Below are positions 1 to 6,578 of a DNA stretch of 13,585 nt, piece by piece (position 1 is the first letter of the stretch; the number at the start of each line of letters is the position of its first letter). The stretch is taken from the NCBI GenBank assembly GCA_002887195.1, contig PJAB01001569.1, positions 1-13,585 of the forward strand, in the 5' to 3' direction. The notes under the pieces are model-generated. The model was not told the DNA's origin, searched no databases, and saw nothing but the letters and a program-made list of their open reading frames with translations. Both the position numbers and the translations under genes were made by a program. The DNA is from Chrysochromulina parva. Its lineage: Eukaryota; Haptophyta; Prymnesiales; Chrysochromulinaceae.

Positions 1-114
1 CAGATGCGCAAATCTGAAGAGGCCGGCGTCGTCGAGCAGCTGGATGTTGGCCTTGACGATGGTATACGTGCGACGCGCCGCGTCTTTGACCGCGTCGAGC
101 GGCTCGCCGGCCAT
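1..114 (-). CDS. 5' end of an unidentified gene running off the left edge
   Basis: Reading the minus strand from an ATG at 114-112, 38 codons stay open to the window edge. The peptide begins MAGEPLDAVKDAARRTYTIV and continues with a Leu/Asp-rich stretch, which reads like a normal soluble, probably helical N-terminus. I do not recognise the family. The gene is divergent from the EGF-repeat gene, so the two probably share the promoter in 115-300. The overlapping plus-strand open frame that would extend the EGF protein upstream to position 4 looks less protein-like and places its signal peptide internally, so I prefer this minus-strand reading. The ATG may not be the true start, and an intron could lie nearby. 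Confidence 0.45.
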   Translation of the reverse strand, partial: MAGEPLDAVKDAARRTYTIVKANIQLLDDAGLFRFAHL

Positions 115-300
115 TGTGGATGTCTACCAGGCCAAAAGGCAAAGGTAAATCCAAAATCGTTCCCGTTCACATCTTTGCGAGGCGCTGGCGAGGAGCTGAC
201 CAGAGGATTGGGACTGTCCGAGCCAACCAGCCAGTCTCGTCGTCACATTTCTCTTGAACTTCTCGTGCACAACCCATCCGCAGGGACATCCTTATCCAGG
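115..300. promoter_or_regulatory. Divergent intergenic region, probable bidirectional promoter
   Basis: This 186-bp stretch separates the minus-strand start at 114 from the preferred plus-strand ATG at 301. It is less GC-rich than the flanking coding sequence. On the minus strand it holds GGTCAGCT (plus 194-201), 79 bp upstream of the start at 114. The same octamer sits upstream of the Sfi1-like gene, and a 7-bp version upstream of the GluRS gene, in the same orientation relative to each gene. No TATA box is obvious. A CCGCAG-like 3' splice site near 279-284 leaves open an intron in the 5' leader of the EGF gene. Confidence 0.4.
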
Positions 301-2946
301 ATGAACCTGCCGAAGGGCATGCTCGTGGCTCACTCTCGCCTGCTCATCGTCTCACTTTGGCTGGCGTGCGGGCTGCGGAGGGTGTCGGCCGCGGCGTGCC
401 CAGCAGCCTGCAACGGCCACGGCTCATGCCTCGTCTCTGGGCTCTGTGCGTGTGACGACGGGTACACGTCCCCAGATTGCTCTGTGAAGGTGTGCCCCGG
501 GGGCTGCAGCGGTCGCGGTCTATGCTACGATGGCACGTGCTTCTGCGAACCTGGGTCAGCAGGCTCCCGGTGCGAGCTCGACGCGCACGACTGCAATTTT
601 CACGGCTCGTACTCCCCCTCTACTGGGCGCTGCGAGTGCTCGCCAGGCTGGAGTGGTCTCACCTGTGAGCAGCCCGAGTGCACAGACCGCTGCAGCGGCC
701 ACGGATTGTGCGACGATGGCGTCCAACCTCCATCACGGCGCAGTGGCCGCGGACGCTGCGTCTGCGAGACGGGCTACGCCGGCGACGCGTGCGAGTCCAA
801 GCAGTGCCACAGCACGAGTGCAGGCATCTGCTCTGGCACCGGCGTGTGCGTCGACGGCCATTGCCACTGCCCGCCAGGTCGCACGGGTCCGGCGTGCGAG
901 CAGCTGGAGCAGCTCTGTGCATCTGACTGCTCCGGCCACGGCGTCTGCTTCGCTGGCCGCTGCCGCTGCGACCTAGGCTGGGGTGGCCCGGCATGCGCCA
1001 AACGACAGTGCGCCGGCCTCGGACAGTGGACGCTTACCCTGTGTTCGGGCCATGGTGGCTGCTCAGCCAATGGCACGTGCGCGTGCCACGAGGGCTGGAC
1101 GGGCATCGACTGCAGCGAGCGCGTGTGCGCCGGCGGATGCGGCGAGCACGGCGTCTGCCACTCGGGGCAGTGCTTTTGCGCACCGTCGTACACTGGGGAG
1201 CGGTGCGAGCGCCGCACGTGCGGCGTGGGCGCCAACGGCCTCCAATGCTCTGGCCACGGCGTGTGCCGCTCCGATGGACAATGCCGCTGCGATAAGGGCT
1301 GGCACGGGGGCCGCTGCGAGGCCGCGTCGGCCGCCGTACTCTCGTGCCCTTCGGGCTGCAGCGAGGCGAGTGGCCGTGGCACGTGCTTCAACGGCACGTG
1401 CTGGTGTCTCCCCGGCTTCACCGGCCTGAGGTGCGAGAGCGCTGTCTGCTCGGGCCGGCCGAGCGAGTGTGGCGCCGGCGCCGAGCCGCCCCGCGGCTCC
1501 TGCGTCACGCAGCGTGGCCACCTTGGACGACCCTTCTCGCTGTGCAAATGCCAGCCTGGCTGGACGGGTGCCGACTGCGAGCTGCGCGAATGCCCGGTCG
1601 CGCCCGCCGCGCCCGCACCATACACCGCCGCCGCCGCTTCCAGCAGCGGCACCTTGGGCTGGCTGTGGCGGAGCGCGCCGAAGCCGACGCCGCTGCCGTG
1701 CTCCGGCAGAGCCCCGTGCAGCAATGGCACGTGCCTTTGCCCTCCCGGCTTCGGCGGGGTGGCGTGCGATCTACTCGCGTGTCCAAATGACTGCACGCAG
1801 CGCGGCGAGTGCGTCATCGAAGCGCGCCGTGGCGCGGGCCTGCCTGTGCTCTTTGGCTCACGTGGCGAGCCTCGCCCCACGTGCCAGTGCGCGCCGGGCT
1901 TTGGCGGTGCCGACTGCTCCGTGCGGGTGTGCGCTGCGCCTGGGGCAACCGCCAACTGCTCGGGCGTCGGTTACTGCAGCGTGGCGATTGGCAACGTGTG
2001 CCTCTGCCCCGAAGGCCTCGGCGGCGCCGATTGCTCACAGCCCGCGTGCCCACCGGGCTGTGCCGCGCCGCGTGGGCAGTGCCGGCAAGGCAAGTGCTTG
2101 TGCGCAGTCGGTTGGGCCGGGCCCGCATGCGACCGGCCCATGTGCGACAAGGCCTGCAGCGGACATGGTGTGTGCACGCTGAGCGGTTGCCGCTGCGATG
2201 CGGGCTGGAATGGCCAGGACTGCTCGCAGCGTGACTGCGGCGACCACAGGTGCCACGCCGACCAGCGGCAAGGCAGCTGCCTCAACGGCCAATGCGTGTG
2301 TGCGCTCGGCTTCTCAGGCCCTTCCTGCAATTCAACCTGTGGCGCTGACGAGGCCGCGCCTGGCCAGCCGCTCTGCTCGGCGCATGGGGTGTGCTCGGCG
2401 GCGCGGCGCTGCCAGTGCGAGCCCGGCTACGCGGGCGTGCGCTGCGAGCGTCGCACGTGCCTCATGGGCTGCTCGGGCCGGGGCCTGTGCCACGACGGCA
2501 GCTGCGTGTGCGCCCTCGGCTTTGGCGGTCCCGACTGCGCGACCACCACCGTGCCTAGTGCGCGTGACTGCGCCACCGGCTGCGTGCACCTGTGCGCGAA
2601 GCGCTGCGCCGAGGCGCCCGAGGGCGATGAGGGCGGCGGTAGCTGCTTCGTCCGGTGCCGTCGGCAGTGCGCCCAGTCGTGCCAGGTTGCGTCGGGGCAA
2701 CGCGCACACTGGGCGGCCGGCGCGGCACAGTTGCTCGGACCAGAAGGGCTGCTCGGGCCCGCCCGAAGCGAGATCGGCGGTCTTTGGGAAGCGCCCACCG
2801 CCGACTACACGTGGGCCGTCGCCGCGTCGGCGGCGCTAGGTCTCCGCGTGCCGTTGGCCGCGGCGCTCCCGAATTACGATCGGTGGGGCACCATGCGACG
2901 GCGAGACGGGGACGCGCTCACGCCAACTCGAGTCGACTCGATGTAA
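301..2946 (+). CDS. Secreted multi-EGF-repeat protein (tenascin/teneurin-type EGF modules) with a Cys-rich tail
   Basis: The 881-residue protein begins with a clear signal peptide: a basic start, hydrophobic LLIVSLWLACGL, and likely cleavage after VSA near residue 30. About 19 consecutive six-cysteine modules follow from Cys33 to about residue 751. The recurring pattern is C-x3-C-sGhG-x-C-x-x-G-x-C-x-C-x-x-G-w-x-G-x-x-C, the EGF type seen in tenascins and teneurins. Modules 11-13 carry longer loops, including a Pro/Ala-rich insert in module 12. At least four N-x-S/T sequons lie inside the array. Residues 757-794 form a separate region with two CX3CX3CX3C clusters. The last 86 residues are Ala/Leu-rich, and I see no convincing transmembrane segment, so secretion or matrix location is inferred. 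The open frame reaches back to an ATG at 4, but the signal peptide argues for 301. No intron is needed. The ligand is unknown; adhesion or a surface-coat role is plausible. Confidence 0.85.
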   Translation: MNLPKGMLVAHSRLLIVSLWLACGLRRVSAAACPAACNGHGSCLVSGLCACDDGYTSPDCSVKVCPGGCSGRGLCYDGTCFCEPGSAGSRCELDAHDCNFHGSYSPSTGRCECSPGWSGLTCEQPECTDRCSGHGLCDDGVQPPSRRSGRGRCVCETGYAGDACESKQCHSTSAGICSGTGVCVDGHCHCPPGRTGPACEQLEQLCASDCSGHGVCFAGRCRCDLGWGGPACAKRQCAGLGQWTLTLCSGHGGCSANGTCACHEGWTGIDCSERVCAGGCGEHGVCHSGQCFCAPSYTGERCERRTCGVGANGLQCSGHGVCRSDGQCRCDKGWHGGRCEAASAAVLSCPSGCSEASGRGTCFNGTCWCLPGFTGLRCESAVCSGRPSECGAGAEPPRGSCVTQRGHLGRPFSLCKCQPGWTGADCELRECPVAPAAPAPYTAAAASSSGTLGWLWRSAPKPTPLPCSGRAPCSNGTCLCPPGFGGVACDLLACPNDCTQRGECVIEARRGAGLPVLFGSRGEPRPTCQCAPGFGGADCSVRVCAAPGATANCSGVGYCSVAIGNVCLCPEGLGGADCSQPACPPGCAAPRGQCRQGKCLCAVGWAGPACDRPMCDKACSGHGVCTLSGCRCDAGWNGQDCSQRDCGDHRCHADQRQGSCLNGQCVCALGFSGPSCNSTCGADEAAPGQPLCSAHGVCSAARRCQCEPGYAGVRCERRTCLMGCSGRGLCHDGSCVCALGFGGPDCATTTVPSARDCATGCVHLCAKRCAEAPEGDEGGGSCFVRCRRQCAQSCQVASGQRAHWAAGAAQLLGPEGLLGPARSEIGGLWEAPTADYTWAVAASAALGLRVPLAAALPNYDRWGTMRRRDGDALTPTRVDSM
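2569..2682 (+). other. Paired CX3CX3CX3C cysteine clusters in the EGF protein tail
   Basis: After the last EGF module the protein has CATGCVHLCAKRC, then an acidic/Gly linker, then CFVRCRRQCAQSC. Both have the exact spacing C-x3-C-x3-C-x3-C, which places the cysteines along one helical face. This does not fit the EGF pattern and looks like a small disulfide-linked helical hairpin. That fold is inferred from spacing only. Confidence 0.6.
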
Positions 2947-3012
2947 AGTCAGAATAAGTGCGAAGATGCCACGCCTCAAGAACCGAACCTAATGTCACCA
3001 TACGATCATGAA

Positions 3013-3036
3013 AGCATGAAACAAAGCATGAAACAA
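3013..3036 (+). repeat. Perfect 12-bp tandem duplication
   Basis: AGCATGAAACAA occurs twice head to tail at 3013-3024 and 3025-3036 with no mismatch, shortly after the EGF gene stop. It is probably a slippage product in the 3' UTR. Confidence 0.8.
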
Positions 3037-3206
3037 TTTTTACACGCGCGCCCGCGCCCGCCCGCCCCGCGCGGCACGGTGCGCCCGCGCCCGGGCCGGG
3101 TCGCGGGTCCCGTCACACGCGCCACCCACCCCCGGGCACCGGACCACGAGAGCGAGCCCCCGGCCGGACGATGGAATCTCGAATGCGAAACGGTCGAGAA
3201 GAACGG

Positions 3207-3246
3207 GCGGAACCGGGAGGCACGCACGCGCATGATGCGGTTCCGC
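3207..3246. other. Possible hairpin (9-bp inverted repeat)
   Basis: GCGGAACCG at 3207-3215 is the exact reverse complement of CGGTTCCGC at 3238-3246, with a 22-base loop. It lies between two convergent genes, so a role at 3' ends is conceivable. The arms are short and the region is GC-rich, so chance is a real alternative. Confidence 0.3.
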
Positions 3247-3580
3247 GTTCCGTCCGGGCCGTCCAGCGTGCGGTGAGCTGCCGGCATGGTCTCTACTTTC
3301 GTTCCCAGCCAGAGCCACCGCCACCCCAGTCTCCACCTAGGGTTACCTAGGGTCAGCCTTTCCGTCTCTCTATCCAGCCACGCGGCCTTGTCTTGCCTGG
3401 GCCAGTCCATTTCACAGCCCATTCACCGTCCATGGGATTGCCATGACACTGTGACGTGTGCACAGAGCTGCGAAGGCCTTCACCCATACAGGTGAAAGCC
3501 GAGCCCACAGACCCATAGCTTCTCTCTCTTCCCAATAGGCTACATGTGCATGGCTCTTAGTCGACGGCTCCATTACGGCT

Positions 3581-3657
3581 CCATGAGGGCCCCCTCAGGT
3601 TCCCACAGCTCCATGAGGGCTCCCTCAGGTTCCCACAGCTCTCAGGCTCCCACAGCT
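3581..3657 (+). repeat. 30-bp tandem repeat, about 2.6 copies
   Basis: Copies at 3581-3610 and 3611-3640 share 29 of 30 bases and begin CCATGAGGGC. A partial third copy at 3641-3657 matches the last 17 bases with one difference. The array ends about 30 bp past the GluRS stop codon on that gene's strand, so it probably lies in its 3' UTR or at the transcription end. Confidence 0.85.
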
Positions 3658-3685
3658 TCGCCTCCGGCCGGCCCAGCCGTTCGAC

Positions 3686-6421
3686 TTATTTCTTGAGAGG
3701 GACGCCGAAGAAACTCTTGCCATCCGGCACGAAAAAGAACTTAATGGGCTCGGACGCGCGCACGTAAGGCTCGTCGCAGATGTAGAAGCCGCGGCGCTCT
3801 ACCTGGATCGTCTCGCCCTTTTTGATCGTTCGCATAGCGGCCTCGCCCTTGGCCATGTACGGCAGCACCGTGTTCGGATTGAAGATTTCCTTGATGTCAT
3901 CCTCCTCCTCGATCTTGTCCTTGTTGAGCATGAAATCGAGGTCGATGAGCTCGACGTCCACGAGATTGTCGGGCGTCGAGGCGAGCCACGTGAGCTTCTT
4001 CTTCGTCTTCTTGACGTCGCCCGCGATGTGCAGCTCGCCTCGCACCCTGACCACCTTGCCGTCGGCACCCATCTCGACATGGCGCACAATGGCGTTGCCC
4101 CACGACATGAGCGTCACCTCTTCGTCGGCCTCGAGCGTGATCGCATCCTCCGCCTGCAGCATGACCGTGCTGGCGAAGAGGCGCGTCTTCTTCCCAAGGG
4201 ATTCGTCCTTCGGATGGCGGAAGAGCGTCTGTGCAAAGGGCTCCGCGGGTGCACCCGCGAGTTCAAAGGGCACGAGGCCGTCGGCCAACAGCGCCGTGTA
4301 CCTCGTGGCCACCGGATCGACCACGGCTTTGTTGATGGCCCAGATCTTGTCCCACTCCATCAGGTTCGTGTTCTTGGAGGCGCCCATCGCGAGGATGAAC
4401 GTTTTGAGGCCGGCGACGGTCAGACCCCGGCGCAGCACGCCCGCCACCGTGGGAAAGCGCGGGTCATCCCACCCCTCGGCCTGCTTTTGGTCGATGAGCC
4501 ACTGCAGCTTGCGCTTCGAGAGCAGCGTGCGCACGAAGTTGACGCGCGAGAACGGCTGGAAGTTGATCGGCCCACGCGCCCTTCGCGCCGTGAGGTAGGG
4601 CGCAAGCGCCTCCAGGAACCACCGGTACTGCGCGTCGCGGTCGGCGTACTGGCTGTCGCGTAGCGTATGAGTCACGCCTTCGAGCCAGTCGACGATGGGG
4701 CACGCCATGTCATAGGTGGGGTACGCCTTGTACTTGTCCTTCGTCTGCGCGTGCGGCGTGAGATTGCACCTGAAGATGGTCGGGTCACGCATGGCGCCGT
4801 TGTCGCTCTTCATGTCGATCTTGGCGCGCAGGCAGCAGGTGAGGCCTTCCTCGGAGCCCTTTTGCATCTCGTCCCACCAGCGCAGATTCTCCTCGACGCT
4901 CGCTGAGCGGTGCACATTCTCCTTGCGCTCGAAGCGGTTCTTCTGCTGCTCCTCCTGCGGCGATGGGTCGCAGTAGGCCAGGCCGGCCTTGATCATCTCA
5001 GTCGCGATGTCTTTGATGTCGCCGAACCAGTCGGACGTGTGCGACACGGCGGCGGGCACGATCTCGAGCCGTGCGAGGTCGTGCCTGATCGCCTCCTCGT
5101 ACTCCTCCTTCTCCTTGGATGGGTTGGTGTCATCAAAGCGCAGGAGCATCTTGCCTTGGTAGCGCTCTGCGAAGTGGGAGTTGAGCAGTGCCGCCTTGAC
5201 GTGTCCTATATGAAGGTGGCCCGACGGCTCGGGCGGGAAGCGTGTAACGACCTCACCCATGACCGCATCCTTGAGCGCGAGGTCGAGCGAGCCCGCGCCA
5301 TCCTTCTGCGCACCGAGAAAGTCCTGCGCGATCGCGACGCACGCTGGGTGCGTCTCCATGAACTTGAGCCAGCGGCGCACATGAGGGAACCCATGGGAGG
5401 ACGCCTTGGCGGCTGCCGCATTACGCTTGAGCGCGAGCCACACCGCGCCGTCGCCAATGGTAACCGCATGGCCGGCAATCACTGTGCGCATCGTCAGGTG
5501 CGTGTTGAGCGCGCCGAGCGCCTCGGCGACCATCGGGCCCGTCGCACTCTCGAGTGTCTCGGCATGGCTGATCCACTGGTCGACGGTCGTCGCGCTCGCC
5601 GCATCGCCGGGCGCGCCGTACAGCTGCGACGGGGCGTCGACCGAGGGGCCGAGGCGTGCGAAGTAGCGCGCGATCACCATCTCGCCCGAGAAGCTGCCTG
5701 CGCCGAGGGGCAGCAGCAGGTAAGCAGTCGAGCCTGGGGGCAGCTGCTTCGGGTCCACACGCTTGATAACCACCTCGCGCTTGGCGAGGCGCGAGGCGAG
5801 CAGCGCAAAGAGGGGCGGCGCATCTTTGCCAAACCACAGCTCTGTCGTCCTATTGAGTACCACCTTCTTCTCAGCGCCGCCGGAGACCGTCGCGGCGGCC
5901 GAAGTGACGGTTTCGAGAGCTGGGCGTTTGCCGGCTGTCGGCGCAGGCGCTGATGCCTCTTTCTTCGCAGGACTTGCTCCCTCCTCGGCCTTCACCTCCT
6001 TAGCCAGAGGTGCGTCGCCGCCGCCTTGCTTCTTCGCCTCCTCCGCCGCCTTCTTGCGGGCCCGTGCCGCCATCTTCTCTTCCTCCTGCTTCTTGGCGGC
6101 ATCCGACTTGGCATCTTTCTCTGCGCCATCGTCCTCTGCCTTGGACGCCTTCTTCTTGTCCTGCTTGTTTGGCTTAGGCGCGGCTGGGATCTTGGCTTTG
6201 AGCATCTCTGCTGTCGCCTCGTCGGGAGCTGCAGTGATTGCCGCCTCGAGCGCAGCCTTGAATTGCTCCTTGCGGTGCAGCAGCTCAGCAACGGCGCTAT
6301 CGACCGTATCCTTGTCGGCATTGCCGGCCGTTTTCAAGTCCTTCACGACATTTCCTATTTCCGTGACGAGCCGCTCCCACTCCTCCCAAGAGGCGGCCGT
6401 CTCGACGTGCTGTACAGACAT
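3686..6421 (-). CDS. Glutamyl-tRNA synthetase, eukaryotic cytosolic type, with N-terminal WHEP domain
   Basis: This enzyme attaches glutamate to tRNA-Glu for cytosolic translation. The 911-residue protein has, in order: a WHEP helical hairpin (about residues 10-60, tRNA or protein binding); a Lys/Glu/Ala-rich linker (about 80-165); a GST-C-like region (about 190-365, ending near HVRRWLKFMETHP); and the class I catalytic core. The core carries FPPEPSGHLHIGH, with the HIGH signature at residues 404-407, and LLSKRK, the KMSKS equivalent, at 633-638. The following block with DDPRFPTVAGVLRRGLTVAG is typical of archaeal/eukaryotic GluRS rather than GlnRS. A beta-barrel anticodon-binding region fills the C-terminus. 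The frame opens six bases further upstream at a GTG; I chose the ATG at 6421, which has A at -3. No prolyl-tRNA synthetase part follows, so it is not a fused EPRS. No intron is visible, and no organelle targeting peptide is apparent. Confidence 0.93.
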   Translation of the reverse strand: MSVQHVETAASWEEWERLVTEIGNVVKDLKTAGNADKDTVDSAVAELLHRKEQFKAALEAAITAAPDEATAEMLKAKIPAAPKPNKQDKKKASKAEDDGAEKDAKSDAAKKQEEEKMAARARKKAAEEAKKQGGGDAPLAKEVKAEEGASPAKKEASAPAPTAGKRPALETVTSAAATVSGGAEKKVVLNRTTELWFGKDAPPLFALLASRLAKREVVIKRVDPKQLPPGSTAYLLLPLGAGSFSGEMVIARYFARLGPSVDAPSQLYGAPGDAASATTVDQWISHAETLESATGPMVAEALGALNTHLTMRTVIAGHAVTIGDGAVWLALKRNAAAAKASSHGFPHVRRWLKFMETHPACVAIAQDFLGAQKDGAGSLDLALKDAVMGEVVTRFPPEPSGHLHIGHVKAALLNSHFAERYQGKMLLRFDDTNPSKEKEEYEEAIRHDLARLEIVPAAVSHTSDWFGDIKDIATEMIKAGLAYCDPSPQEEQQKNRFERKENVHRSASVEENLRWWDEMQKGSEEGLTCCLRAKIDMKSDNGAMRDPTIFRCNLTPHAQTKDKYKAYPTYDMACPIVDWLEGVTHTLRDSQYADRDAQYRWFLEALAPYLTARRARGPINFQPFSRVNFVRTLLSKRKLQWLIDQKQAEGWDDPRFPTVAGVLRRGLTVAGLKTFILAMGASKNTNLMEWDKIWAINKAVVDPVATRYTALLADGLVPFELAGAPAEPFAQTLFRHPKDESLGKKTRLFASTVMLQAEDAITLEADEEVTLMSWGNAIVRHVEMGADGKVVRVRGELHIAGDVKKTKKKLTWLASTPDNLVDVELIDLDFMLNKDKIEEEDDIKEIFNPNTVLPYMAKGEAAMRTIKKGETIQVERRGFYICDEPYVRASEPIKFFFVPDGKSFFGVPLKK

Positions 6422-6578
6422 TATCACCGGCGAGCAATTGCCGAAGCCTCGTGTCCACCTTGGCTTTTTCCTTAGCTGTGAACAGCGCTGACCTTAACTC
6501 CATGTGTGTGGGAAAAAATACTTTGGGGTCGCCTGGGGTCGGGTCGTGTCAATGGTCGTTTCACATGCGGCTCTTGAC
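6422..6578 (-). promoter_or_regulatory. GluRS upstream spacer with a shared promoter-proximal motif
   Basis: This 157-bp spacer separates the stop of the Sfi1-like gene from the GluRS start on the same strand, so it must hold the 3' end of one and the promoter and leader of the other. On the minus strand, CAGCTAAGGAAAAAG (plus 6464-6478) lies 42 bp upstream of the GluRS ATG. AAGGTCAGC (plus 6487-6495) lies just upstream of that. Both elements recur before the Sfi1-like gene. Confidence 0.45.

Larger units (their letters stand above)
2947..3685. other. Convergent 3' intergenic region, no supported gene
   Basis: The region lies between the stop codons of the EGF gene (plus) and the GluRS gene (minus), so it should hold both 3' UTRs and both transcription ends. 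An AATAAG at 2954-2959 is only a weak polyadenylation-signal candidate. A very GC-dense block covers about 3041-3160, and pyrimidine-rich sequence covers about 3355-3400. Short open frames occur on both strands (for example about 3006-3422 minus), but they have low-complexity composition and no recognisable protein features, so I do not call them. Confidence 0.6.

Noticed and set aside
774..1955. 393-codon minus-strand open frame opposite the EGF array
   Set aside because: Its His/Pro/Ser-rich periodic pattern is the complement of the regular EGF codons, so it is not an independent protein.
3207..3246. tRNA or structured RNA gene
   Set aside because: The short hairpin and a GGTTCC-like string recall a T-arm, but there is no cloverleaf, acceptor stem or anticodon arm.
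3006..3422. 138-codon minus-strand open frame in the convergent intergenic region
   Set aside because: It is low-complexity Arg/Gly-rich sequence over a GC-dense block, with no homology I recognise. It could be a chance frame.
4910..5953. 347-codon plus-strand open frame opposite the GluRS gene
   Set aside because: It lies fully antisense to the well-supported catalytic region of GluRS. Its composition is that of a GC-driven shadow, and it shows no domain.
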